From contig OV121086.1 in NCBI GenBank assembly GCA_921293015.1, forward strand, positions 39,263,402 to 39,327,401: 64,000 nt of DNA, given 5' to 3'. Origin of the DNA: Phorcus lineatus (taxonomy: Eukaryota > Mollusca > Gastropoda > Trochida > Trochidae). Shown one piece after another: positions 34,838 to 45,459 of this stretch (its first letter is position 1; every line of letters begins with the position of its first letter). The notes beneath the pieces were generated by a model. The model saw nothing but the letters and a program-made list of their open reading frames with translations, did no database searches and had not been told where the DNA came from. A program made the position numbers and the translations under genes.

Positions 34838-35737
34838 CCTTGAAGAGAGAATTGGATTATCTTTTGAACTTGTTCTCAACAGATTTTTAAAATTCAATTA
34901 CAAAAAGTATGTTGTCATGCGAACAAGTTGGAATTCTCCAGGGCATGATTTGATTTCCATTGATTTTTGTGATAATTTGAATTTATTATTGACAGAGAGC
35001 TTCAAATGTGGATTCTGGAAGCTAATTTTTGTTTCTTAACTCAATTACAGCAAAACATATGTGACACTTCAACTAAATTTGAATTTCTTTTTACGTAATT
35101 GAAAATTAACACTTTCTTTGTGATATTTGAATTGAAGACATTCCATTGAATAATTTGATAAATGTGTTACGTTGATTTTTACATTCAAATTCGACACAAT
35201 TGGAATGTCGGTTTTTAAAAAATAAGAAAGCCCTTCTTGTCTCATAACTAGTCTCATAATTAGCATACGTGTACATGTACATAACAATGATGCTCAGTAA
35301 GATATCTTTACGGTTCTCCATAATTTATCGTTTGTTACGCATTGGGATACATGGTAGTGTTAAAAACTTTGCCTTTCGCCTTTCAATTAATATGCCTTGG
35401 TTTACAAAGGTCTATTCAATGAACATGTTTCAGTTATTTTCAAGTTGTATATTATTACCCAAATGATTATGTCAAACTGATTAAAATAGAATATGTCTTG
35501 ATCTTTATTAATTATTTATTTTTCATTTATCAAAGACTATATCTAAGAATCACCATGTTGTCATTAGTTACCCGGTGCTTAGAAAGGATGTACCAGGCTG
35601 CAAGACCCTAGTTGAAATCTACAAAGTTCTAATAAAGTCTAATACATCTTTTCAAAAAACACCTTGAGGAAAAAAAGTCCACCATCCCCCCTCGCATGGC
35701 ATTAAATTGCACCAGTCTCAATCACAGGCTTATTTAA
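34838..35737. other. Intergenic, nothing recognised
   Basis: AT-rich DNA. Overlapping short frames on both strands at 35069-35466 look random. Confidence 0.5.
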
Positions 35738-35910
35738 CCTTTGCTGCCAACCAGTCAAACTTCGTGTTTTGAGTGCAGCGCCCTCTTCGGCGAACAGTGT
35801 CAATTCTCATATCATTTCTAATTGGACTATGGCGATCCGCCGCAGCAAACTCGGCAACAAGCGCAGAAACGTACGGGAAATGCGGCAAGGCCTATCTTGG
35901 CAAGTCATTG
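35738..35910 (+). repeat. Dispersed repeat R2, copy 1
   Basis: It aligns with 59332-59500. Shared words are TGCTGCCAAC/GCTGCCAAC, TGTTTTGA-TGCAGCG, TTCTCATAT-AT-TCT-ATTGGACTAT, GATCC-CGCAGCA, GGGAAATG and TCTT-GCAA-TCATTG. This copy is strikingly GC-richer than its surroundings. Class unknown; it may be an old transposon or pseudogene fragment. Confidence 0.7.
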
Positions 35911-36459
35911 ATATTTCCATGTGATTCATTCAGCGTTTGAAATCATACCCAGTCTGTGATACAAACTCAGCATAGCGTGAAACATTAAATCGCGACCAGG
36001 GGTTTGTTTGGTTGGTACCTCCATTTCCAGCTTCTGGCATTTTTTTTCAAATTCATTGCCGACTGTATTTGAAAATCCTTCTCTCTGATTCTAATCAGTT
36101 GAATGCCAATTAGGAGTAAACACCATTTAGAAACGTTTCTTTCTGATGCGTTCAGGTGTTGAAATAAGTGACGCTACCATTAGAAAAATATACTTAAACA
36201 GGAATTAGCAACGCTTTAAAGATAAATGATTAAATTGTCAACGGAAAATCAGGAATTTCATTACATTTAACAGGCATACCTGACTTTCAAAATTTCCGTA
36301 ATGATTGACAATGTCGGCTTTTATTAGATTGAATATGTAGGAATACAAAAGCATATTGTATATTGTCCCAATAGGATTTTGTCCAGAAACCGTTTCAACG
36401 ACAGTAGATATCTTTAAGTTTGTACATGATTAAACTCTATTTGTTATCGCATTTCGTCA
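35911..36459. other. Intergenic, nothing recognised
   Basis: No supported feature. Confidence 0.5.
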
Positions 36460-36775
36460 AACATTTTGCTTAAACAAACATTACAAACTGACGTCACCCA
36501 AGGGTCACAACCAGGTCACATGACCCTGAAGGGACTGCGAGTGGTCAATCGTGGTCATGTTGACGGTTTAACCCGTGGGCGATCGTGGTCACGCTTCACA
36601 AAAGAATCTTCAATCAATAGAAGACCGTGGACATATGAGACGGTGAGGGAATAATTAGCTTCCCTTGGGGACTTCCACAATCTGAAGAGACAGTCACGTG
36701 TTTTCTTAAACCGTCCTGTTTCAGCTGAAAGCGTCTGTGATAATAATTTAAAGCTTCCATGGGATCGTCATTAGT
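36460..36775 (+). repeat. Dispersed repeat R3, copy 1, with DR5 element
   Basis: It aligns with 39745-40065. Shared words are ACAAAC-GA-GTCACCC/GCC, GGTCA-TTG-CGGTTTAAC, GATCGTGGTCACGCTTCACAA / GATTGTTGTCACGCTTCACAA, GGAATAATTAGCTTCCCTTG and GAAGAGACAGTCACG. At 36502-36518 lies GGGTCA-CAACC-AGGTCA, followed by TGACCC. The 62-codon frame here is not kept in copy 2. Confidence 0.8.
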
Positions 36776-37014
36776 GAGCCAATTTGGTCCAAGAGTATTA
36801 AATATCATTAGTAAACGTCTGTGCTAAAAGATGTGACCTTCAAATGAGTAGTTTGCTGTGGGCATTGAATGAGCCAGAGCAAAGTTATCAAGTTTAAACA
36901 CGTAAAATGATAGATATATAATAACGAGGATTTTTTATTGTTACGAAATTTGTATGTAACAATGATACTTTTAACTTAGTCTTTAAAGCTTGTCTTCATA
37001 AAAAATATTCAATT
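36776..37014. other. Intergenic spacer
   Basis: AT-rich DNA without features. Confidence 0.4.
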
Positions 37015-37115
37015 TTTTACACTCGTAGCACCGATGAATGACTTCACTTCTTTTTTTATTTTACCGAGTGTGCGCACTCAATTATGTAGTTGTCTAATCT
37101 AAATCAACCAAAATT
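37015..37115 (+). repeat. Diverged relic of the 51.7-kb fold-back element
   Basis: CCGATGAATGACTTCACTTC, TTTTATTTTACCGAGTGTGC and ACTCA-TTATGTAGTTGTCTAATC parallel 51739-51820 (CCAATGAATGGCTTCTCTTC and so on). It is a dispersed copy of that element's inner and right-arm region without the matching left arm. Confidence 0.5.
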
Positions 37116-37408
37116 GTACCCTCAATAACATGTTTCAACTGTGTTTTGTAATCATGTTCTAATAACATACATGTTTAAGCAGGAATGTCCCCTTGAATTA
37201 CGTGTCGACAAAAAATAACTTGAGATAATAAAAACATGAACTTTTAAACAGTGTTACATCAAATATGAATTATCAGTTACTTTCAACAAACAAACTCAAT
37301 CACAAATATGAAAACAAATAACGTTAAACATAGGAACTCACGGAGTCAATAAGCTCATAGAAGTGAGTATCGATACACCCCTGAAGACATCTAAAACAGA
37401 GTTGTAAA

Positions 37409-38475
37409 ACTGAGCATCGTGCGGTTTTCAAGTTTCTCCCAAAAGAAGGGTGGTTGCTACCGAAATTTACATAAACGTACGCCAATTGGTATGGGAAAGA
37501 TGCCCCTCAATATTCTACTGTTGCAAAATGGTCAGTTGAGTTTAAGCGGGGTCGCAGCTTCTTGTACGATGACCAACGGCCAGAAAGGTCTCTTGAAGCC
37601 ATTACAGATGATATGGTTGCACGGATCCAAGGATTAATCATATCCGATCGTAGAATAAAGGTGGAAGAAATATCTTCAGAGTGATGCATTTCTCATAGAA
37701 ATGTTTGTACCACAATGTCCAAAGTGTCTGCAAGATGGGTGCCAAGAAACTTAAATGCACAAGATCGACACCAGAGAGTTGAATCCAATCGTGAACTCTG
37801 GGACATCTACAGTGATGATCCCGATAGCCTTCATGCCTGTTACAGGGGATGACACGTAGAATCATCACTGACACCAAGCAAAAATACTTGCAATGGAAGA
37901 ATAATCACTCTCCTGCACCCAAGACGTACAGAATTTAGCCTTCTACTGCCAAGATCATGGAGACCATTTTCTGGCATTCAAGGGGCGTGATACTAATAGA
38001 TCATCATCCACCTGAACCTACAATAACAGGAGCCTACTATGCTGACTTGTTGAAGCAATTGAGAGCGGCGATCGAGAAGAAGAGGCACGATATGTTGACT
38101 GCTGGAGTTATGCTTCTTCATATCCAGATCATAGGAGTCGTCTTGCACAGCCTGCACTTATGTGGCTTTAAGCAACTTAACCATCCCCCCTACAGTCCTG
38201 ATCTCGCCAAAAGCGACTTCTTTTCGTTCGCAATTTGAAATCTCAACTGCGTGGTACAAAATTTGGCGATGACGATAAACTCAAGGCAGCTGCTGAAGCG
38301 TGGCTGAGGGTCGAGTCAGAAGACCTCTATCACAAGGACATTGGAAGTCTGGAAGACAAATGGGCAAAGTGCATCGAGGTCAAAGAAGATCATATTGAAA
38401 AGTAAAATCAATATCACAACCATTGGCTTCTGTTTTATATCCACTTTTCTGAACTTCCTCGGCCTCTCGTAGTAA
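37409..38475 (+). pseudogene. Mariner (Tc1/mariner superfamily) transposase pseudogene
   Basis: Translated pieces in shifting frames follow the order of a mariner transposase. EHRAVFKF is at 37411. STVAKWSVEFKRGRSFLYDD follows at about 37516. VARIQGLIISDRRIKVEEIS comes next. KVSARWVPRNLNAQDRHQR is at about 37719. TGDDT, holding the first catalytic Asp, is at about 37845. GVILIDHHPPEPTITGAYYA is at 37963, then a broken HDN segment (the second catalytic Asp is lost) and NHPPYSPDLAKSDFFSF with the third Asp region. It ends SLEDKWAKCIEVKEDHIEK with TAA near 38405. There are several internal stops and frameshifts. The right end at 38446-38471 (GAACTTCCTCGGCCTCTCGTA) resembles a mariner terminal repeat. 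The left terminal repeat is not clear. The element is dead. Confidence 0.9.
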
Positions 38476-38830
38476 AAGATAATTTTCAATCTGATTTACA
38501 AAGAATTTTCCATTGATATAATATTTGTTAAAAACGAATAGACTCAATAAAAGACTTGATCACAAAAGTCAAGACATTGTTTCGGATTAAGAATAATTAA
38601 TCTATGTTCATGGTAGATGTCAATATTGTGCGTGGAGATTAAAAAAATTCTTTCTAATCACTTTATCCTTTTTTCATGTAAAACAGTACCATGTGCAAGA
38701 ACAACATCATAGTCGTTAGTCAATCCCGTATAGTTTGTGAAATATCTGCTGAGAAATTTCCGCATAAATGAAAATAATGAGTCGCAAATATATTATATTC
38801 TAAATAACAAGAGTCTTTAAAAATAATTTT
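38476..38830. other. Intergenic, nothing recognised
   Basis: AT-rich spacer. Confidence 0.45.
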
Positions 38831-38837
38831 TTTTAAT

Positions 38838-39062
38838 TTATGGAATGCCTTTCATAAGTTGTATTTCGTTGCCAAATAAAAAGGATTTTGTCATTTGAAA
38901 ACGATAACCACTGGCCATATCGATACTGTCCCTTCTTGCGTTGTATCCTTTGAGACAGATTGGGTCATTAGCTATGCAGGTCACACAGGCTGTCATCACC
39001 ACTGATAAAAGCACAAGGGGTAAGCAATCCCCTTGCTGGACACCGAACAAATAATGGAACAT
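38838..39062 (-). CDS. Possible first coding exon of a small secreted or membrane protein
   Basis: On the minus strand a good acceptor (TAATTACATTTGCAG) is followed by AC and an ATG at 39062. The frame reads MFHYLFGVQQGDCLPLVLLS, then VVMTACVTCIANDPICLKGY, then NARRDSIDMASGYRF, and stops at 38838. The hydrophobic run at residues 14-30 could be a signal peptide or membrane segment, with several Cys after it. The last 20 codons are AT-driven, so a donor may lie earlier (a GT follows codon 53), though none is strong. I do not recognise the protein. The start context is poor and no partner exon is seen. Confidence 0.3.
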   Translation of the reverse strand: MFHYLFGVQQGDCLPLVLLSVVMTACVTCIANDPICLKGYNARRDSIDMASGYRFQMTKSFLFGNEIQLMKGIP

Positions 39063-39744
39063 GTCTGCAAATGTAATTACAAGACAATTTCATTCCAATC
39101 ATTGTAAACGACTAGACTAAACAATAGGTGTAAATTGATAAAATCAAAGATTCAATTTTGAAAGCACAATGGAAAGGATTCATGAGTCCGTATTTCAGAA
39201 ACATAAATTCAGTCTCGTCAGTCATTCCTGTTCAGTGTATGTTTAAGTAAATAATATACCGGTTCGATTAGTTATCGTCAGTCGCATTTGAGAAATCCTT
39301 TGATTTGAGTCCACTGCTGGACTGGAAGTACTACTTGAATTGTTAAAGAAAACATTAAACCCTACATACCAAACATACCAAACATAATAGTTGAAATACT
39401 TTCATATATTTAAGATGTGTTGTCTGAACGTCATGAAATTATCCTCAATTCAATATTTTTGTAGAAGTTACCATAATTTTTAACATTGTTTTATTTGGGA
39501 TCACAGTTTCTGCAATGGTGCATATAATGTACTTTCTTTGGTCTAGTCAGGCAGAATTCGAACTCACACCCCTAAAGTGAGGCAAAACATCAAGCACTAA
39601 CCACATCCGCAGCTTACTAACTCGCCCATCTCTCCTCGACATAATTGTTTGTCCACGAAAGTATACTCAAGGAGACAGAAACCGCTCGCAGGGAGCTTAT
39701 TTGTCCAGTTTCATTTCTCAACAGTTATCAGGGACAGAAGCAAT
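39063..39744. other. Intergenic; short tRNA-like patch
   Basis: No gene. At 39551-39640 the sequence GCAGAATTCGAACTCACACC-C resembles a B box in reverse orientation with AACC-A-CCGCAGCTTACTAACTCGCCCA after it. It could be a fragment of a tRNA-derived SINE head on the minus strand. Confidence 0.3.
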
Positions 39745-40065
39745 AATTTGCAACACATGGCATAAACAGATGTTACAAACGAGCGTCACGCCAAGGTCAC
39801 AAACAGGTCATTTAACCCCTACAGAGACTACAACGTCCACTGTGGTCAATTGCGGTCATGTTGGCGGTTTAACTCGGGGCGATTGTTGTCACGCTTCACA
39901 AACAGGTCGTTACAATCGATAGACGTCCATGAACTGTCGAGACAGTTAAGGAATAATTAGCTTCCCTTGGGGAACTCCATTCGCAGAAGAGACAGTCACG
40001 CATTTCCTAATATCGTCTTAAACATCACCAGAATGTGTTTGTGATTATAATTTTAAGCTTCTTTA
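39745..40065 (+). repeat. Dispersed repeat R3, copy 2, with DR5 element
   Basis: This is the partner of 36460-36775 in the same orientation, about 3.3 kb apart. It holds the exact direct repeat AGGTCA-CAAAC-AGGTCA at 39794-39810. No protein is conserved. Confidence 0.8.
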
Positions 40066-40496
40066 TTTCAACTTAAATATCACGGGTAAGCGACTGTCTT
40101 GATGGTTATCGGGTTCTGCAAAAGTTAATTAGACATTGCCAAAGGTGCATTTATATCAACGGGTTATTTCTTCCAACTTCCAACTCACCCAAGCAATTGA
40201 AAAAAAAACGCTTCTACAAACGCTTCTCTTACAAAACACAAATAATGAGTTGATCTGAATCTCTGTTAGTGTCTCAGCAGGTTCACTTTGATTTAGAAAT
40301 TTGAAAGTTTCGTTTTCGTTCAAACTTGTATACCTGACATATGCTTTGTTAATCATGTACAATATGAAGAATGTTGACAATTACTCAAGACGTTGGATAA
40401 ATAGATTTTGTCTCGTTCAGAATTTTGAACTAACCCTGTTGCAAAGTACCCAGCACAATCGAACATTCAACATTTTAACAGCAACAATTAAATACT
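40066..40496. other. Intergenic, nothing recognised
   Basis: AT-rich spacer with overlapping random frames. Confidence 0.45.
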
Positions 40497-40713
40497 TTAA
40501 AGGGCCACAGAGTATGTTGATACAAATAAGAAAATAGTGTCTAAAATCCATCTCTTTGAAAGATCTTTACTTAATTTTTCGCCAACTGTTTCGACTCAAA
40601 ATAAGCCGAGAAATATAAGTAATCAGTAATGGTGTTTCCCGTGTCTATACATGTAAAAAGATCGACTTTATTATCTTACTGCGCAAAGCATTGTGGTCGG
40701 AGTTGGCTCCCAT

Positions 40714-40941
40714 CCTTGGTATGTTCCCAATGTGCCTACAGCCCAGTTTGCCTACACTGCTATCAAAACAAATCCATGCATGGGTGGTTTGTGTATCGGG
40801 TTCCTCCAACCTATGTTTGATAATAAACCTCCTTGGTATGTTCCCAATGTGCCTACAGCCCAGTTTGCCTACACTGCTATCAAAACAAATCCATGCATGG
40901 GTGGTTTGTGTATCGGGTTCCTCCAACCTATGTTTGATAAT
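40714..40941 (+). repeat. 117-bp tandem duplication, nearly identical
   Basis: Two copies start at 40714 and 40831. Their 111-base common part is identical, which implies a recent event. Several frames pass through it on both strands, including one with the peptide WYVPNVPTAQFAYTAIKTNP repeated twice. Open frames are expected because 117 is divisible by three, and no gene is claimed. Each copy contains two 16-bp units of the type TCCCAATGTGCCTACA. Confidence 0.95.
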
Positions 40942-41905
40942 GGACTCTTCCACTTGATCCATTTGAAGTAAATAAAACGAAATTTGTTTGAGAGATGTTT
41001 GATAATGACAATAAAAAAATTCTTACTTGATGAAGTTTGATATTTATTTCATAAAAAAATTATTCCTATCATACATGTGGTTTTACACATGTCACACTGC
41101 TTGGCTGCACTGATGTAACTAGAGTAACTATGTTACTACAGAGTCCCTTGCATCCTCTGACGACGCACTTCCAGTGTGGTTTAAACATATTTATTACATG
41201 CTCAACAGAACTTATGTGAAGGCCGCTCCAACAACAAATATCTATGGAACATGAATATGACAACAATAACAGCGACCGTGGTACAAATAATATCAAATCA
41301 TGACAAACCAATGTGTATTAGAAATGATGGTGAAATGCATTTGTGACAATTGCAGTCATTAACATAATATGAGCATTTAAGTAAAACGTTTGGATTAGTT
41401 TATGAATTTGCGAATTGATTTTAATATTTCAGATCCTGTTACAATGGTTAGAGAAGGAGGTCCATATGAAATTATTTCTAGTGGAAAATTGTTTGTGTAT
41501 TTATTAAAAACATTCTCCTTTGATATTTATTGATAATGCTTTACCTTGAAAGCAAAAGCCCTCTCATTTCTCTATTCTCTATTCTTTAACAGGTAACAGT
41601 AAGCAGGTTGAATAATTTCTTAACAATTGTCGTCTTAGACGCAATGCAAGGTGGGTATATAGCCAACATCCAGACGTAGCCAAAACAATAGGTATTCAAG
41701 ACATGCTTAACCGAAGAAGCATATGTATGACGATTAGCAATATCTAAAGAATACATCATTTCATATGCTTTCAGCGGGTATCGATAAGCAGACATGCGAA
41801 TAACTCTAACTTACAAGTAACTGGGATCAACTGTTGACTTACGGGTCATACCCATTTTCTGAGAAGGGGGTGTTTTCTCAGTCCCCAAAGTAAATACACA
41901 TTTTT

Positions 41906-41953
41906 TGTAGGCAAATTGGGATGTAGGCGCATTGGGATGTAGGCACATTGGCA
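41906..41953 (-). repeat. Three 16-bp tandem units, inverted relative to 40725
   Basis: TGTAGGCAAATTGGGA, TGTAGGCGCATTGGGA and TGTAGGCACATTGGCA are consecutive. Their reverse complements match the TCCCAATGTGCCTACA units of the 40.7-kb duplication. Confidence 0.85.
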
Positions 41954-42408
41954 CCAAACCCCATCCTTTGAACAAAGATAACCACGTGGGGACGGAAAAG
42001 AAAAGCAGGATACAGTTAAAACGACGATAGACCAGAAAAGAGACGAGTTTGTCGACAAAAGGAAAGTCAAAACGGAGAAACACATGTATTTGAAAGGCAA
42101 ACTCGCTTTACTTTGAGTTCGATCCGTTTTAAAATGGGCAGGTTACTTTACTATGGTTATTTGTTATGACTAAAATCCCGAGCTTACGTAGTACACAGGA
42201 AAGGAAAATCCGCGTAATGACATCTTAATTCAGTAGCGCGCGCTACTCGTACGGGTGAAATATAATTACACCGACTTATCTTAGTATATATACTATTTCT
42301 CACAAATCATGTTATAGCTGAAACAATTATCTACCAATTGATATAATTTTTAAGCGTTTTTGAAAAATTGTTGTATTAGAAACACTAACATACTCAATGG
42401 CCCTTTAA

Positions 42409-43775
42409 TTATTGTTTCGTATGAAATTTTATTTCAAGGATATGTTTGTTGATATGTATTGACTGGGTAAAGTCTAATATTCCAACCTTCTGAAATCTTC
42501 CGGTCTATGTCAGATATCTAAAGTTAGTAAGAGTCAATACATATCATTGTCGCCAGCTCTTTTATCCAATGTTATTACTACCAAGAAGGTGCTATTCTAA
42601 GCGTAATTAAATATCGTTCACAAGAAAGGACCCACGTGCATGTAATCATTACAAGCTGAGGAATGTGACCGTGGAGGCTATTTGACACAGAAAGATGGAG
42701 TGGCTTTGTTTGTTCATTACAGTGTCCATTAGTTGCGGAAACATGTGCCAAGAGTGACAATGCGACAGTGGCAGCGAGGAGGTTAATAGGAACAATGAGC
42801 AAATATCAACCATCTTCTCGCCACGGGCGATGTGGTTCTCTGTAAAATTAGCCCTGAGGACAAACAGTGACCGCTAAGTTTGGTAGAAGTCCTTCAATTT
42901 TATATAATTATGTTAATAGGCTCGGCATGAGATCTTAAATTTCCATTAAAATGTTAAACATGTTATTGGCAGTGTGACATAATTAATTGAGGCACACTTT
43001 TAAAGGCTTTTCTGTGAAGGTCCTCGTTATAAATAGGATCAGATGAATATTAGGTTCAAATGAAGACTAATGGATGGCGTCATGAACTGAATAAACCATG
43101 GGGGACACTTGCACATTGTCTGCAGAGCATATGCTGCTCTTTCGTATTGAGAGGATACGGCTATGGATCAAAGAAGTATTTCAACATCATGTTTTAACTA
43201 AATTAAAAACAGGGACTTGTATCTGATAGGAAATGATTACTTTCACTTATTTATGCATTTATGCAACAACTCAATTCAACATAAAAAAATTATGCATGCT
43301 TTGGTATTTTAACGTATCAATAAATAGTTTTATCGCAACAAACTACGCACAGGACACGAACAGCTGTTCATACAATACTATAATATCATTAAAATAGTTC
43401 TTTCTCTCATCAACCACAAGTTAAATTTTCTACCAACATAGCTAGTAACTTTTTAACCACGGACATGCAAATTCTACTACACGTGCAACGTTTTGGTTAA
43501 CAAGATATAAAATGGATACAATAAGCGAAGTTAAGCATTTGGTCAATCCCAGTTAAACGTTTAGACTACTGGAGTTTATCCACCTGTGCGACGCGCATAT
43601 GCTTTACAAACAGACTTCACTGGGAGATGTAATATCGTTTGATTGGTTAGAAAAAGCACAGTATCAGCGCTGTTCGATTTTCTATTAACAATTGCATGAC
43701 TTACTTGCAACGAAGGTTACATGAGAAGAAATGACTTGAGTAATCTCTGACAGACCGACAGATAGACAGATAGTA
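42409..43775. other. Intergenic, nothing recognised
   Basis: AT-rich DNA. A 74-codon minus-strand frame at 42578-42802 has a hydrophobic beginning but no ATG or acceptor, and is not called. Confidence 0.45.
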
Positions 43776-43885
43776 GTAGAGATAGAGTAGATAGTTTATT
43801 CAGAGTAGATACGTGTAGTTTATTCAGAGTAGATAGTTTATTCAGAGTAGATTGTTTATTCAGAGTAGATAGTTTATTCAGTGTA
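43776..43885 (+). repeat. 18-bp minisatellite, five units
   Basis: The unit AGAGTAGATAGTTTATTC is repeated. The second unit carries a 6-bp insertion (ACGTGTAG) and the fourth a single change. Confidence 0.95.
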
Positions 43886-45237
43886 TGAGGTCATTGCCCA
43901 TATTACCATATACTTTTACATTTTCATGTGATGCTGGTTTATCTGTGACGGAAATTGGAGGAAGCATCCGTAAAATATATTTTAAGTTTTCAGCTAACAA
44001 TATTTTGGGCATTATGAATGATTCCGTACATTATGAAAAACACGTAAAGATAGTGTGAAAGATTGAAAATCAGACACAGTAATGCCTTTGATAGTACTGA
44101 AAGGTTGCTTCAACAAAGTCCCAAATGCTAATGCTAATGGGAGTTGAATTATGATTTTTATATGGAAACTTTTTGGATCGATCCTTGTATGATTTTCTTA
44201 TTGTTTTTACACAACATTATAAGACCGACGAGCCACAGAAGTCAATGTCCCTAAGGTTTTATCACGTCAAATTTGGTAATGAAAAAGTGAGAGGACCGGG
44301 TTCCTACAAACTGTGATGAATATTTGAAGAAAAGTTACCCATTTGAGTAACATTTTTTATATGTAAATGTTCATCAAAACTGCTAACATTTGGTGGTGAC
44401 GTGTCACTGACTATTAATTATTGGTAATAGCCGAAGGCGCATTTATGCCTACTATTTCGGGGATAAAAGGCGTATCGACATAGTTGTCTTATAAGAAAGC
44501 GCCTTGAAAGGATAAGTAGATGACGCCATGTAGCGGCTATTTCAGGACATTTGTTAGATTATGCAAATTCGAGAAGGAAACAGGCTGTTTAATTGGCTAA
44601 TTCTGTAATTAAGCTAATTCATCACCACGGGCCATGCTTCACAAATCGAGCTTAGCCTTCGATCAATCTTGCCCAATATTAGGCTTATGATTAGCCTAAT
44701 CCTGGATTACCCAGATCGTTTAGAAGAAACGGTTTAAATAATCGATATATTGAAGCCAATTATATTAAAGAAAGTATAGCAAGAATACTCAATCCGAAAC
44801 TAGTTTTACAAATTTCATTAATAAAAAATTGACAAGTTTTGCTCTATTTAAAGCTACAAACGTTAGCCAAATCAAACCAGTTGGGAGATAAACCTCCAAA
44901 AGTTACTTCCCTTTAATGCATATCTCGCCAAAAGCATTTACAAACTATGTAAACTCCTTTTAAAAAATTACTTTGAATCAATTATTTGACTGGTATTAGC
45001 ATCTTGGTTAAAATGTTTTAATGGTATTTTTTCAGTTACTCCCTATCATGGTTAATGTGTGTATGTTTTAGCTTTCTTTAGAACAATATGCATTTAGGTA
45101 CTTACTAAGAATTCAATAACATTCTAAATCAGAGTACTCACTGAAAAATAAACTAATTGTATTTTTATTTTATTTTTGCACGACTTAAACAAGATATGTA
45201 AACTAACAGGTGTTGAAATAACTCAGATTTCCCCAAC
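43886..45237. other. Intergenic, nothing recognised
   Basis: AT-rich DNA. A small palindrome, ATTAGGCTTATGATTAGCCT, lies at about 44678. No gene. Confidence 0.45.
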
Positions 45238-45459
45238 TTGGCCTTGCGAATGAATGTATATAAGTTCCGTTTTACAAATAGAGATGCTAAAAGTTGTCAT
45301 GTTTTCAATACATTCAGAGTCAAGTTTTGTTACATGTTAGAATCTGACGTCAAAAACAGTAACGCGGGTAAAGAAAAACACGAACTAATGTTTACACGTG
45401 AAGATGCATTTGCACGTGCGTCGCCATACGGTGAAATTGACAATCAAATCCATGAATGA

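Larger units (their letters stand above)
40497..42408. mobile_element. Possible 1.9-kb TTAA-ended non-autonomous element
   Basis: The left end TTAAAGGGCCACAGAGTATG (40497) is matched in inverted orientation by CATACTCAATGGCCCTTTAA ending at 42408. That is 18 of 20 positions, with TTAA at both extremities, as in piggyBac-like insertions. Similar ends bound the MITEs at 48123-48605 and 61727-62197. The interior has no transposase. It carries a 117-bp tandem duplication (40714-40941), a related 16-bp repeat in inverted orientation (41906-41953) and a 16-bp CpG palindrome (42232-42247). The two ends could instead belong to two separate decayed MITEs. Confidence 0.45.

Noticed and set aside
36466-36654. 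62-codon frame in repeat R3
   Set aside because: The other R3 copy does not keep the frame.
40645-40971. Overlapping frames of 88-105 codons on both strands
   Set aside because: They run through a 117-bp tandem duplication (a multiple of three). There is no family resemblance and both strands are open.
42578-42802. Minus-strand frame with a signal-peptide-like beginning
   Set aside because: It starts with TTG rather than ATG, has an in-frame TGA two codons upstream, and no acceptor falls inside the open frame.
45238-45459. 73-codon plus-strand frame with a charged C-terminus
   Set aside because: The composition is somewhat protein-like and AG sites lie upstream, but the borders are weak and nothing supports a gene. 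It could be reconsidered with transcript data.
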